A stretch of DNA of 64,000 bases, taken from the NCBI RefSeq assembly GCF_003315615.1, contig NZ_PDCH01000001.1:62001-126000 (forward strand), in the 5' to 3' direction. The DNA is from Bifidobacterium xylocopae (GTDB taxonomy: Bacteria; Actinomycetota; Actinomycetes; Actinomycetales; Bifidobacteriaceae). This document shows, one piece after another, positions 49,914 to 58,638 of this stretch; positions within the stretch are counted from its first letter, which is position 1; each line of letters begins with the position of its first letter. A program made the position numbers and the translations under genes. The notes beneath the pieces are model-generated. The model worked only from the letters and a program-made list of their open reading frames with translations. It was not told where the DNA came from and made no database searches.

Positions 49914-50011
49914 TCCGGGAATATCAGCCCTGCCCTGGACTGCGCATAGGTATTCATCTGCCGCTATAGTCTGTAGACTGGTTGAATGGAACGCTATGTG
50001 AGGAGGCAAAC

Positions 50012-50551
50012 GTGCGACCTGCAAGCAAGACGGCACGTCTCGATGCAATCCGTCAGTTGGTGGCCCAGGACCAGGTCACATCCCAGCAGCAGCTGGCCAA
50101 GCTTCTGAACGGGCAAGGGATCGAGGTGACCCAGGCCACGCTGAGTCGTGATCTGGACGAGTTGGGGGCCGCGAAGATCCGATACCCCGATGGCGTCCTG
50201 GCCTATTGGATCCCCGACGTGGCCAATCAGAGCCTGCTCGAGGCCGCGACGGTCTCCATGGCCCAGGGCGGCGAGGTAAACAAGACAGAGGCCTATCTGA
50301 CTCGAGTCCTGACCGGTTTGATCACCTCGGTCAAGCGCGCCGGCAACCTCCTGCTCGTACGCACCCCGTCCGGTGCAGCCCAGTACGCGGCCAGCGCCTT
50401 GGACCGCCAACCCCTGACGGGCATACTTGGCACCATCGCCGGAGACGATACGGTCCTGATAATCGCCAATGACGATCAGTCCGCCCAGGAACGGGGCGAC
50501 TGGCTCCTGGACCTGACTTCCGGGGAGGGTGGATCCAGGTCCAAGCCTTGA
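50012..50551 (+). CDS. argR: arginine repressor ArgR
   Basis: A 179-residue transcriptional regulator. An N-terminal winged-helix domain (TARLDAIRQLVAQDQVTSQQQL, VTQATLSRDLDELGA) is followed by a C-terminal arginine-binding oligomerisation domain including GTIAGDDT. It represses arginine biosynthesis when arginine is plentiful. GTG at 50012 follows AGGAGG, and a TATAGT -10-like box lies about 45 bases upstream. In other bifidobacteria argR belongs to the argCJBDFRGH operon, recalled as lying between pheT and tyrS; here all biosynthetic genes are missing and only argR remains. Confidence 0.93.
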   Translation: MRPASKTARLDAIRQLVAQDQVTSQQQLAKLLNGQGIEVTQATLSRDLDELGAAKIRYPDGVLAYWIPDVANQSLLEAATVSMAQGGEVNKTEAYLTRVLTGLITSVKRAGNLLLVRTPSGAAQYAASALDRQPLTGILGTIAGDDTVLIIANDDQSAQERGDWLLDLTSGEGGSRSKP

Positions 50552-50573
50552 CGGATTCCGGGATGCTTACGGC

Positions 50574-50596
50574 GGCCGACCGCTGCAGTGTCGGCC
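50574..50596 (+). terminator. possible argR terminator
   Basis: A 7-bp stem (GGCCGAC/GTCGGCC) encloses a nine-base loop 23 bases after argR. It is modest, with no T tract. Confidence 0.35.
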
Positions 50597-50664
50597 TCAC
50601 CTGAGAGAATAAGGCCGTTCGAGAGCTTCAACCACCAATATATCGATAGGGGAGCAACGCACTC

Positions 50665-51987
50665 ATGGCACAGGTCACCGATTTCAAGGAAGCGGGCTTC
50701 GATTCGCTCTTTGAGGAGCTGAAGTGGCGCGGTCTGGTTGCCCAGTGCACGGACGAGCGCCAGCTGGGCGAGCTCCTGGCTTCCGGACCGGTCACCTATT
50801 ATTGTGGTTTCGATCCGACCGCACCCTCCCTCCACGTGGGCAATTTGGTGCAACTGCTCAACATGCGTCATCTGCAAGCCGCCGGCCACAATCCGATTGC
50901 GCTCGTGGGCGGGGCCACCGGCCTGATCGGTGATCCGCGCCAATCGGGCGAGCGCACCCTGAACCCCAGGGAAACGGTGGCCCAATGGGCGGAACGGCTT
51001 CGTTCCCAGATCGGCCGCTTCCTGCCGGCCGAGGGTTCCAACCCTGTACGTTTCGTCTCGAACTATGAGTGGACCGGTTCCATGGGGGTCATCGATTTCC
51101 TGCGGGATGTGGGCAAGAATTTCCGTATGGGGACCATGCTGGCCAAGGATACGGTGGCTCGCCGGCTCAATTCCGATGAGGGCATCTCCTTCACGGAGTT
51201 CAGCTACCAGGTCCTGCAGGGCAACGACTTCCTGGAGCTCTTCGACCGCTATGACTGCCGCTTGCAGCTGGGCGGCAACGACCAGTGGGGGAATCTGACA
51301 TCCGGGCTTGACCTGATTCGCAAGGTGCGCGGCAAGGCCGTGCAGGTGATGACCAGCCCATTGATCACCGACTCCCAGGGCAAGAAGTTCGGCAAGTCCG
51401 AAGGAAACGCCGTCTGGCTGGATCCGTCCATGTTCTCCCCCTACCGCTTCTACCAGTTCTGGTTCAACCAGCCCGATGATCAGGTGGTGAAGCTGTTGAA
51501 GACCTTCACCTTCCTGCCCAGGGCAGAGATCGAGCGTCTGGCCGGCGAGGTTGAAACCAACCCAGGGGCGCGTGAGGCCCAGCGGGTACTCGCCTGGGAG
51601 GTAACGTCATATGTGCACGGCGACCAGGCCGCACAGGGGGCTCTCGATGCTGCCGGAGCCCTCTTCGGGCGTGGGACCGCCCTGTCAGACCTGGACGAGC
51701 GGGTGCTTGAGGGTGCCCTCCAGGGGCTCATGGTCGACGACGGTCAGGGCGGCAAGGCCTTCGCCCGGGCCGAGTCCGGCGACCGCCTGGTCGACGCGGC
51801 GGTGGGCAGTGGGCTTTTCGGCTCGGTTTCCGAGGTTCGCAAGACCATCAAGTCCGGCGGTGTCTACCTGAACAATGAGCGGGTGGAGGACCAGGGGCGC
51901 CTGCTGACCGACGAAGATTTCCTGGGCGGCCGCTTCGCACTGATTCGTAGGGGCAAGAAAGCCTTGGGAGCGCTTGAACGCCGCTGA
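50665..51987 (+). CDS. tyrS: tyrosyl-tRNA synthetase
   Basis: A 440-residue class I aminoacyl-tRNA synthetase. It has [16 protein letters not shown] (HIGH-equivalent HVGN), the tyrosine-specific region [12 protein letters not shown] and [10 protein letters not shown], the KMSKS-equivalent KFGKS, and a C-terminal S4 RNA-binding domain ([16 protein letters not shown]). It charges tRNA-Tyr. The ATG follows GGGGAG with an 11-base spacer. The RG-rich protein gene follows about 70 bases later. Confidence 0.96.
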   Translation: MAQVTDFKEAGFDSLFEELKWRGLVAQCTDERQLGELLASGPVTYYCGFDPTAPSLHVGNLVQLLNMRHLQAAGHNPIALVGGATGLIGDPRQSGERTLNPRETVAQWAERLRSQIGRFLPAEGSNPVRFVSNYEWTGSMGVIDFLRDVGKNFRMGTMLAKDTVARRLNSDEGISFTEFSYQVLQGNDFLELFDRYDCRLQLGGNDQWGNLTSGLDLIRKVRGKAVQVMTSPLITDSQGKKFGKSEGNAVWLDPSMFSPYRFYQFWFNQPDDQVVKLLKTFTFLPRAEIERLAGEVETNPGAREAQRVLAWEVTSYVHGDQAAQGALDAAGALFGRGTALSDLDERVLEGALQGLMVDDGQGGKAFARAESGDRLVDAAVGSGLFGSVSEVRKTIKSGGVYLNNERVEDQGRLLTDEDFLGGRFALIRRGKKALGALERR

Positions 51988-52057
51988 TGACAGCGGACGG
52001 ACGAGGAATGAACGGGGGGTCGCTGCCGGCGGCCCCATGTGAATATGAGGACATGAC

Positions 52058-54289
52058 ATGACAGATGAAGGCAGGGGCGGCCGAGGTCGCGCAGGCGGAG
52101 ATGGTCGGAAATCCCACTCGGGCTATGGACGTTCGGGCGGCAGTGGCAAGGGCGGATTCCACAGGGGCGGTCAAGGACACGGTGGCTACCGCGGCCATGG
52201 TTCCGGCGGCGGACAATACGGCGGCCATGGATACACCCACTACGATGACCGACGGGAGGACCGACACGGAGCTGCCGGATCCGAACATGGGTACAGGGGC
52301 GGTGGGCCACGCCGCGACGACCGCCGGGGCTATCGCGCCCATGACGACGAGCGTGGGGGCGACCGCGGGCATGCTTACCGCAATCATGACGGCCGCCGTG
52401 ACGATGGCAGGAAGCCCTATAATCGCCGCGACCATGATGATCGCCGCGACGGTTTCCGCCGCGACGACCGCGACAAGCGCGGCCATGGCTACCGGGACCG
52501 TCAGGACGATGATCGCCGGGGCGGCCATAGGAACTATCGGCATACCGATGACAGGAAGCCCTACGGTCACCGCGACCATGATGATCGCCGGGGCGGTTTC
52601 CGCCGTGATGATCACCGTGGTGGATACCGTGGCAACGGTCGTGACGAGCAGGGTGATGGACGGGGTGGCCGGGGCCATGGCTACCGTGACGGCGGCCGTG
52701 GGCACTCCTATGGCGATCGCCGCCGGGTGGAGCAGGGCGGCTATGGGCGTGAGCACGACCGTCGTGACGACCGCAGGCATGACGACCGACGTTCCGATTC
52801 CTGGCAAGGCGACCGCAATCGGCGCGGCGGCCAGGATCGGCGTTCCGGTGGGTCCCGAGGCGGTTGGCAGGACCGGCGCCAAGACCGTGGATCCGAACGT
52901 CGCGGTCGGGACTTCCAGGACGGTCCCAGGCGTAATTCGGACGGCACTGTTTCCTATCCCTCGCAGAACCCATACACCGATCCCAGGCCGGGTGAGCCGA
53001 AGATGCCCAAGGGCTTGGAGTGGTCCATGCTCTCCAAGGACGACAAGGAACGCCTCCGTGGCCTGAGCAAGGAGCACGCCGAGAACACGGGCCTGCACAT
53101 CCTAGCTGCATATGCCCTGGAGGAAAGCGACCCTGAGCGGGCCCTGGCCCACGCCAAGTGGGTGGCCAAGCAGGCTTCACGCGTGGACATCTCCCGCGAG
53201 ACCCTCGCCCTGGTCGCTTACCGGCAGGGGGACTACAAGCTGGCCTTGCGTGAGTTCAGGACCGCCTATCGGATGAACGGCTACCTGGACTATTTGCCCT
53301 TCATCGCCGACTGCGAGCGTGGGTTGGGGCATCCCCGGAAAGCCATAGAGGAGGCCACCTCACCCGAGGGGCAGGCCTTGCGGGGCGAATCCAAGGCCGA
53401 AATGTTCCTGGTCTATGCGGGTGCGTTGGGAGATCTGGGCCTATGGGACCAGGCCGTCGAGACCGTGCGCAAACTGGTGCGTGCCAAGGGTCTGTCCGGT
53501 GACTACCGCATGCGGGCCATCCAGGCCGAGCAGAATCTTCTGGAGCAGGCCGGTCGCGGGGACGAATCCCAGCGGCTGGATGAGGTTCTTGCGCGACTGG
53601 AGACCGAGTACGCCGATGCCGACGAGGACGGGGACACCGGCGAGATCATCGTCGATAATGACCTGGAACACGCGACCGCGACGATGCTGGAGGACCTGGA
53701 GATCCCCTTGGAGGGTCTGGATGAGCCCTACAGCTATCAGCCTGTGGACGAGCCCGGCGAGGATGTGCCTTCTGCTGCCGAACCAGGTATCGGCGAGGCC
53801 GCCGGACAGACTCCGGATGTAAGGGGCGACGACCAGGCCGGAGCTGCGTCCACCGGCTCCGACGGCGATGGCGTCCATGATGCGCGTGAGGCCGCCGGGC
53901 CGAAGAGCGCCGCCGGCCCTAAGGGAACGCAGGAAGACAAGGACCAGGCCCCGTCGGTTGTCGAACCGTCTGATGGTCCTGACTCCGCGGAGACCGTCTC
54001 GGCCCCGTTGGCGACAGCGCATGTGCATGATCTCGCCGACGCTCCAGCGGACGCCTCGACCGTCAATCGGTCTGACAAGTCGACGCAATCTACGGATCCG
54101 GAGGCGACTGACGTACATGCGGATGAGGCCGGGAATGGGGCTTCCCAGGCCGTCAGGACAGAAACCGACGCACTGGAGTCGGACAGGGCCGGGGCCGGGC
54201 AAGAGCCTCTCGCTGCCACCGGGCTGATCGTGCCCCCGCTGGCATTCGGCGAATCAGCTGACAGTGACAAGGAGGATGACCAGGCATGA
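52058..54289 (+). CDS. RG/DR-rich disordered protein with TPR-like core
   Basis: A 743-residue protein in three parts. Residues 1-300 are a low-complexity mixed-charge region of RGG, GYRG, DDRR and DRRGG repeats with Tyr and His. Residues about 310-510 form a helical TPR-like domain (HILAAYALEES, ALVAYRQGDYKLALREF). The C terminus (about 540-743) is acidic and Ala/Asp/Glu-rich. Proteins in this chromosomal place are found in other bifidobacteria; the basic N-terminal region is unusually extreme. RGG-type tracts usually bind RNA, so an RNA-related or condensate role is possible but is inference. It is coupled to the HAD gene by an ATGA overlap. Confidence 0.75.
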   Translation: MTDEGRGGRGRAGGDGRKSHSGYGRSGGSGKGGFHRGGQGHGGYRGHGSGGGQYGGHGYTHYDDRREDRHGAAGSEHGYRGGGPRRDDRRGYRAHDDERGGDRGHAYRNHDGRRDDGRKPYNRRDHDDRRDGFRRDDRDKRGHGYRDRQDDDRRGGHRNYRHTDDRKPYGHRDHDDRRGGFRRDDHRGGYRGNGRDEQGDGRGGRGHGYRDGGRGHSYGDRRRVEQGGYGREHDRRDDRRHDDRRSDSWQGDRNRRGGQDRRSGGSRGGWQDRRQDRGSERRGRDFQDGPRRNSDGTVSYPSQNPYTDPRPGEPKMPKGLEWSMLSKDDKERLRGLSKEHAENTGLHILAAYALEESDPERALAHAKWVAKQASRVDISRETLALVAYRQGDYKLALREFRTAYRMNGYLDYLPFIADCERGLGHPRKAIEEATSPEGQALRGESKAEMFLVYAGALGDLGLWDQAVETVRKLVRAKGLSGDYRMRAIQAEQNLLEQAGRGDESQRLDEVLARLETEYADADEDGDTGEIIVDNDLEHATATMLEDLEIPLEGLDEPYSYQPVDEPGEDVPSAAEPGIGEAAGQTPDVRGDDQAGAASTGSDGDGVHDAREAAGPKSAAGPKGTQEDKDQAPSVVEPSDGPDSAETVSAPLATAHVHDLADAPADASTVNRSDKSTQSTDPEATDVHADEAGNGASQAVRTETDALESDRAGAGQEPLAATGLIVPPLAFGESADSDKEDDQA

Positions 54290-55356
54290 GCAAGGCCTTT
54301 CTGAAGGGCAGCGACAAGCCTCTCTGCCAGGCTTACTCCCTGGCCCTGCTGGACCTGGACGGAGTCGTTTACCGGGGGGCGGACCCAGTGGAACACGCCG
54401 CCGAGGGTATAGACCGGGCGGTCGGGCACGGTATGGCCATGGCCTATACGACCAACAACCCCTCCCGCTACCCGTCAGTGGTCGCCGACCAGCTACGCGG
54501 CTTCGGTCTGGAGTTGGAGGATAGGCAGGTCATTACCTCCGGCATCGTCGGCGCGCGCATGCTCAGACAGCATCTGCCTGCCGGGTCCAAGGTCCTGGTC
54601 ATCGGCTCCGATCATCTGCGCGACGAAGTCAAGGCCAATGGTCTGCAGGTCGTGGAGAGCAATAGGGATGAACCGCAGGCGGTCATACAGTCCTGGTATC
54701 CCGATCTCAAGTTGGAGGACCTGAACCAGGCCACCTACGCCATTGAACGGGGGGCCCACTATTACGTCACCAATCGGGATCTGACCATCCCGCGCGAGGA
54801 TGGTATCGCCCCAGGCAACGGGGCCTTGCAGCTGCCGGTCATCGCTGCCAGCGGCCACGAGCCGGAGGATTCGGCCGGCAAGCCCGAGTCCGCTATCTAT
54901 GATGAGGCCCGCAGGCTCTTTTCCGATGGCGACCGACCCGTGCCGAAGCCGGCCTCACTGCCTGTCGGTGACCGGCTGGATACGGACATTGAGGCGGCTG
55001 TGCGCGGCGGTTACGATTCTCTGATTGTGCTGACCGGCGTGGCCACGCCCCAGGCGATCATCACCGCAGCGCCCAACCAGCGACCGAGCTTTATAGCGGG
55101 TGACCTGCGCGGTCTGCTTGAGGCCCACCCACAGCCCGTCAAAGAACAGGATGGATCCTGGAGCTGCCGGGGGAGCCAGGCGCGAATCGTGGATGGAGCC
55201 GTAACAGTGACGGCCCGGGACACCAGTGGGCATGAACTCGACCCGACAGGCCAACTCGATGCCTTGCGTGCGGTGACCTGCGCGGTTTGGGAGGTCATGG
55301 ACGCGGGCCTGGATCCCAGCGGATTGACCCTACCTACCTTCCATATCCATGACTGA
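54286..55356 (+). CDS. HAD-superfamily hydrolase (NagD-like)
   Basis: A 356-residue HAD phosphatase of the NagD/4-nitrophenyl phosphatase type. Motif I DLDGVVYRG carries the nucleophile Asp; motif II is TTNNPSRYPS; the Lys of motif III lies in the PVPKPASL region; motif IV is VGDRLDTDIEAA. It likely dephosphorylates a small phosphorylated metabolite. It is translationally coupled to the upstream gene (ATGA) and overlaps the downstream small ORF by 8 bases, showing a tight operon. Confidence 0.9.
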   Translation: MSKAFLKGSDKPLCQAYSLALLDLDGVVYRGADPVEHAAEGIDRAVGHGMAMAYTTNNPSRYPSVVADQLRGFGLELEDRQVITSGIVGARMLRQHLPAGSKVLVIGSDHLRDEVKANGLQVVESNRDEPQAVIQSWYPDLKLEDLNQATYAIERGAHYYVTNRDLTIPREDGIAPGNGALQLPVIAASGHEPEDSAGKPESAIYDEARRLFSDGDRPVPKPASLPVGDRLDTDIEAAVRGGYDSLIVLTGVATPQAIITAAPNQRPSFIAGDLRGLLEAHPQPVKEQDGSWSCRGSQARIVDGAVTVTARDTSGHELDPTGQLDALRAVTCAVWEVMDAGLDPSGLTLPTFHIHD

Positions 55357-55564
55357 GCCGGACAACAGCGCTCCCAAGGCGGCTACGGCACAGACGCCAG
55401 CGGATGAGGGGCAACGTGGGGTTGACGGTCCCGATGGAGAGCGGCTCCTGGAAAGCTTTCCGCAATTACGCGGCCTCGACGACCTGCCGCTCGACCGGCA
55501 GGTCGAGGTCTTCCGGACCGTTCTGAGCGAGCTCCGGGGTCGTCTGGACGGCAATGATGAGTGA
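55349..55564 (+). CDS. small hypothetical protein between HAD phosphatase and tlyA
   Basis: A 71-residue acidic protein: a disordered Ala/Pro/Gly-rich N-terminal half followed by a predicted helical half (LDDLPLDRQVEVFRTVLSEL). Small ORFs like this commonly sit between a NagD-like gene and tlyA in actinobacteria. It overlaps both neighbours, supporting real translation. The function is unknown. Confidence 0.75.
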   Translation: MTEPDNSAPKAATAQTPADEGQRGVDGPDGERLLESFPQLRGLDDLPLDRQVEVFRTVLSELRGRLDGNDE

Positions 55565-55574
55565 AGGTGGGCAC

Positions 55575-56348
55575 ATGGGGCCGGACGGAACCCGGGCCGA
55601 CCGGGAGGACCTGTCGCGTCTGGACCAGGCTTTGGTCCGCCGCGGACTGGTGGGTACCCGTTCCCGGGCGGCGGCTTTGGTCCGCAAGGGCGCGGTCACG
55701 GTGGATGGGGTGATTCACCGCAAGCCTTCATACCTGGTCGGGCCTGGTGACCGGCTGGTCGCCGACAAGGGCGAGGATTATGCATCCAGGGGGGCGTTCA
55801 AGCTGCTGGGGGCCTTCGAAGCCTTCGACGGGGACGGCCTGCCGGAACCCAAGGGGCGGCTCTGCCTTGATATCGGAGCCTCTACCGGCGGCTTCACCGA
55901 TGTGCTGCTACGCCGGGGTGCGGCCAGCGTGATCGCCCTGGATGTCGGCCATGACCAGTTGGACGGCCGCCTGGCCGCCGACGACCGTGTCCATGAACTC
56001 AGCGGAGTAAACATCCGCCAGGTCGAGGCAGGGGATCTGCCATACCGTCCGGACTATGTGGTCTCCGATGTGTCTTTCATCTCCCTGACCTATGTGATCC
56101 CGGTAATTGACCGCGTTGCGGCCCGGGGCGCCCAGGTCATCCTTCTGGTCAAGCCCCAGTTCGAGGTTGGTCGCAGCGGTTTGGGACACGGAGGCGTGGT
56201 ACGCCAAGCCGGGCGCCGGCAGGAGGCTTTGGCCCGGGTGAAGGCGAGCGCCCGGGCCCATGGCTTCATTGAACGAGGCCAGGCGCCGTCGCCGATAGCG
56301 GGCGCCCATGGCAACGAGGAATACCTGCTCTGGCTGAGTCTGGACTGA
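55575..56348 (+). CDS. tlyA: TlyA-type 16S/23S rRNA 2'-O-methyltransferase
   Basis: A 257-residue protein with an N-terminal S4 RNA-binding domain (LDQALVRRGLVGTRSRAAALVRKG) and an FtsJ-like methyltransferase domain with LDIGASTGGFTD for S-adenosylmethionine. The catalytic tetrad includes the Lys of SRGAFKL, Asp of VSDVSF, Lys of LVKPQFE and a C-terminal Glu (GNEEYLLWL). Actinobacterial TlyA methylates rRNA and affects capreomycin sensitivity. I chose ATG 55575 (after GAAGGTGG); ATG 55554 is also in frame but overlaps the upstream stop. NAD kinase and recN, often next, are absent. Confidence 0.93.
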   Translation: MGPDGTRADREDLSRLDQALVRRGLVGTRSRAAALVRKGAVTVDGVIHRKPSYLVGPGDRLVADKGEDYASRGAFKLLGAFEAFDGDGLPEPKGRLCLDIGASTGGFTDVLLRRGAASVIALDVGHDQLDGRLAADDRVHELSGVNIRQVEAGDLPYRPDYVVSDVSFISLTYVIPVIDRVAARGAQVILLVKPQFEVGRSGLGHGGVVRQAGRRQEALARVKASARAHGFIERGQAPSPIAGAHGNEEYLLWLSLD

Positions 56349-56413
56349 CCTGGGTGGAAACCCGCCTCGCCTGACACTCCGGACGAAGCCCTTGGCGGCG
56401 CCTGTACCGGTGC

Positions 56414-57094
56414 CTAGTGTCCGGCGACGTGCAGGCGCTTCGGCGCCCCCGTGATGAGGATTGCGGCCGAGGACTTGTCGGTGGTCATCGTGGCCAAGCA
56501 GACAGCCTCGTGTACGAAGGACCCCTCGCGCAGGTCGGCCCTGCAGGTGTGGAGTATGCGGCAGATGCATTTATGGATCTCCGCCCTTTGACAGGTGATG
56601 GCTCGGACTTTCGAGGCCCTGACCATCCATCTGATATGCTCCAGGGGCACCACCTTGGGGTGCATGTTGCGGATGCGGATATGGCTGGCTATCATCGTCG
56701 AGGCTTCGGCCACGCCGAGGATGTCGATGGATCGCGCCACGACCCGTTGCTGTCCCTGCATGAGCCCTTGGAAGGTGAAAGATTGTTTGACATAGATGTC
56801 CCCTTCCGTGCGGAGCAGACCCTGGAAATCGAGCTTGGCGGCTCGGATCGTCCCCCTTCCTAGGATCCGGCCATGTCCGGACAGCGTCCCGACCTTCAGT
56901 ACGCCGGTTGGCAGTTGCAGGGAGCCGTCCACTTTGATCGAGCCGCCGTGGATATCCACGCAGATCGTGTCGCCGGTCACATGCAGGGATTGAAAACTGG
57001 TACCTGGTTCGATATAGACGCGGCCACCCGTCTTGATGTGCCCGTACGCGCCACGTCTGACAGTCCCACCGTGCAAGAGTGTGAGGTTGTGCAT
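56414..57094 (-). CDS. bactofilin-like polymer-forming protein
   Basis: A 226-residue protein dominated by a short-strand beta-helix pattern: Gly/Val/Ile-rich units of about 10-17 residues (GGRVYIEPGTSF, GSIKVDGSLQL, GRGTIRAAKLDF, TEGDIYVKQSF). The architecture resembles bactofilins and the two-domain BacE/BacF (YhbE/F) proteins of Firmicutes, which polymerise into filaments or scaffolds. A Cys-containing C-terminal region (AITCQRAEIHKCICRILHTC) with four Cys is unusual. The start is uncertain: ATG 57094 gives a sensible N terminus; ATG 57151 (with a seven-G run nearby) would add 19 residues. It is transcribed toward tlyA. Confidence 0.6.
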   Translation of the reverse strand: MHNLTLLHGGTVRRGAYGHIKTGGRVYIEPGTSFQSLHVTGDTICVDIHGGSIKVDGSLQLPTGVLKVGTLSGHGRILGRGTIRAAKLDFQGLLRTEGDIYVKQSFTFQGLMQGQQRVVARSIDILGVAEASTMIASHIRIRNMHPKVVPLEHIRWMVRASKVRAITCQRAEIHKCICRILHTCRADLREGSFVHEAVCLATMTTDKSSAAILITGAPKRLHVAGH

Positions 57095-57405
57095 GGTTTT
57101 ATCCGTACTCCTATTGATTACCGTCAGGACTGACGGATGCCCCCCCTGCATCCACCTGCCGTTTATGTTCGCTTGGATATCGTCAAGTCTCGCTCACCCT
57201 GCTCCCGTGCAGGTGCGAAGATATTCTTATTGATTTATATAATGGGAACCTGGGAATAGTTGACAATTATGCAGAGTGAGGGATTTTCTGCTCATAATTT
57301 TCATAGTTGTGGGACGGGCATGAGACGACACACCCAGTTGATGGAAGCCGTTGGGTGCGCTAATATGGTGGAGTTGTCGCGGTAAGCAAATTACCGTGGT
57401 GGCAT
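57095..57405. other. AT-rich intergenic region with divergent promoters
   Basis: No gene is seen. On the minus strand, TTGTCA followed after about 17-18 bases by ATTATA/TTATAT (about 57234-57265) is a plausible promoter for the bactofilin-like gene. The composition drops clearly here compared with tlyA. The tRNA promoter must lie in the last 100 bases, but I cannot fix it. Confidence 0.4.
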
Positions 57406-57479
57406 GCGCCAGTAGCCCAGCGGATTAGAGCAGCTGACTACGGATCAGCAGGTCGCAGGTTCGAATCCTGTCTGGCGCA
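57406..57479 (+). tRNA. tRNA-Arg (anticodon ACG)
   Basis: A 74-base cloverleaf: acceptor stem GCGCCAG/CTGGCGC, anticodon stem GCTGA/TCAGC with loop CTACGGA (anticodon ACG), and T-arm CAGG-TTCGAAT-CCTG. CCA is not encoded. The 3' 35 bases including the T arm are duplicated at 61640-61674, so this is the intact side of an integration site. Confidence 0.95.
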
Positions 57480-57480
57480 C
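57446..57480 (+). repeat. attL: 35-bp direct repeat (tRNA 3' end)
   Basis: This segment of the tRNA-Arg gene is identical over 35 bp to 61640-61674. Duplication of a tRNA 3' end is the footprint of tyrosine-integrase insertion. Confidence 0.9.
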
Positions 57481-57488
57481 GAGAAGGC

Positions 57489-57530
57489 AATGGTTCCAAG
57501 GCTTGTAAGCCTTGGAACCATTCTTGTTTT
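57489..57530 (+). terminator. rho-independent terminator after tRNA-Arg
   Basis: A perfect 14-bp stem (57489-57502 with 57509-57522) is followed by CTTGTTTT. It ends the tRNA transcript. Because it lies just inside attL, it was probably brought by the island. Confidence 0.9.
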
Positions 57531-57999
57531 AGGAATCGGGCATATCGTATCTGCAGGGTCCTTCCGGGCTCACTCCGGCCGCACCGTGTTGCGGCTGATA
57601 AGGTCCGCCACATCGGGGGGTTAAGTAGCAGAATGTGTGTCTAATGGTTGGGTTGTTTCGGGTGTGTTGGGGTCAGGTAGCTTCTGTCGGCCCATCCTTT
57701 CCTGGTGCACAGTCCCTCATCGGCGATGGTGGCGGTGCCGTAGGGTGAAGGGTGTTCTTGCCGCTTGTGTGTGGTTGTGGGTTTGGGGTCTTGGTCTCAT
57801 GACGGACATGGGGTCGGGGCTGGCCAGGTATATGGTCCGTTCCACGATGCGTCTCATGTGCTCCTCGCTGCAGCCGTTCGTGAGTGTACCGCCACTTCCT
57901 GCCGGCGATGGCCTTGGGATGGTGGGGGTCCCTTGAGGCCAAGGTCCTCTCCTTGATGGTGTGGCCGTGTTCCAGGTGCCACTGGTTGAGCGGAGCCAG

Positions 58000-58480
58000 C
58001 TAGGAGGCGGCACCCTGCGGATCCCTGACCCTTGTCAGGCGTTGGGCCAGGCAGTGTTGGGCCCGGGTGCCGGGCCAGCTGACCTTGACCTGGGCCAGGC
58101 AGCCCCTGTCACCGTCGCAGGTGAGGGCATCGGGTGCGGGCATGCCATGGAACAGGGCCCGGTAGGAGGCCCGGCTCTCGCTGTCGCACCAATGGACGGC
58201 CAGGGGCCGGCTCCTGGCGTCGGCGAGGACCAGCAGGCACCAGCCATGGGCCAGGTAGGTCCCGTCGAAGGTCAGGCTGTGGTGCCTGTCGAGCACCGGG
58301 GGCAGGGCGGGTTCCAGGTCCCAGCACCAGGACATGCACCTGGCCAGGGTCCACCGGCTCGCCCCGGCGTCCGCGGCCAGGTCGGCCATGGAGCGCCTTC
58401 CCGACACCCATTACAGGAACAGCCTCAAGGACGCCAGGCGTCCGGCATTCACCCGTGTGGCCACGCCGGTGGACCGGCAG
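58000..58480 (-). pseudogene. transposase pseudogene (IS1249-like), central part
   Basis: The frame upstream of 58404 reads TTTCRSTG...RLASLRLFL, then a stop, then WVSGRRSMADLAADAG and the DDE segment. This matches the zinc-ribbon-to-catalytic order of IS1249-type transposases. The N-terminal Cys motif is lost and replaced by sequence running through a 13-G tract, and the frame ends early at 58000. Confidence 0.75.
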
Positions 58481-58491
58481 GTAGTTGTCAG

Positions 58492-58504
58492 CCCCCCCCC
58501 CCCC
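58492..58504. repeat. poly-C/poly-G tract of 13 in IS remnant
   Basis: Thirteen C on the plus strand lie between the IS end sequence and the transposase remnant. It is the second long C tract in the window and of a length prone to slippage, but the gene it would join is already broken by other mutations. Confidence 0.9.
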
Positions 58505-58638
58505 AGACAGATTTGTTGCTACAGTGCCAAACTCACAACACACACAACGCGATCAATTCCTATGGGCATGGATGACATATTTATTGTGAAAACTCCACGT
58601 CTTTGTCGTACGGGCCTTATGGACGTCTTTGCTTCTCA

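Larger units (their letters stand above)
57618..58525 (-). mobile_element. decayed IS1249-like insertion sequence
   Basis: A remnant of an IS256-superfamily (IS1249-like) element, reading on the minus strand. Transposase pieces are found in several frames. The DDE-region part (LTFDGTYLAHGWCLLVLADA...LTCDGDRG) runs from 58404 to 58000 and is preceded in the same frame by a TAA stop about ten codons upstream. The C-terminal YTHERLQR part lies in another frame around 57850. A GTAGCA-containing end sequence sits at each edge (57618-57638 and near 58505-58525). It cannot encode an active transposase. Confidence 0.75.

Noticed and set aside
51848-53180. Long minus-strand open frames of more than 400 codons
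   Set aside because: They are shadows of the tyrS end and the RGG-rich gene; one strand's Arg/Gly/Asp repeats make low-complexity frames on the other.
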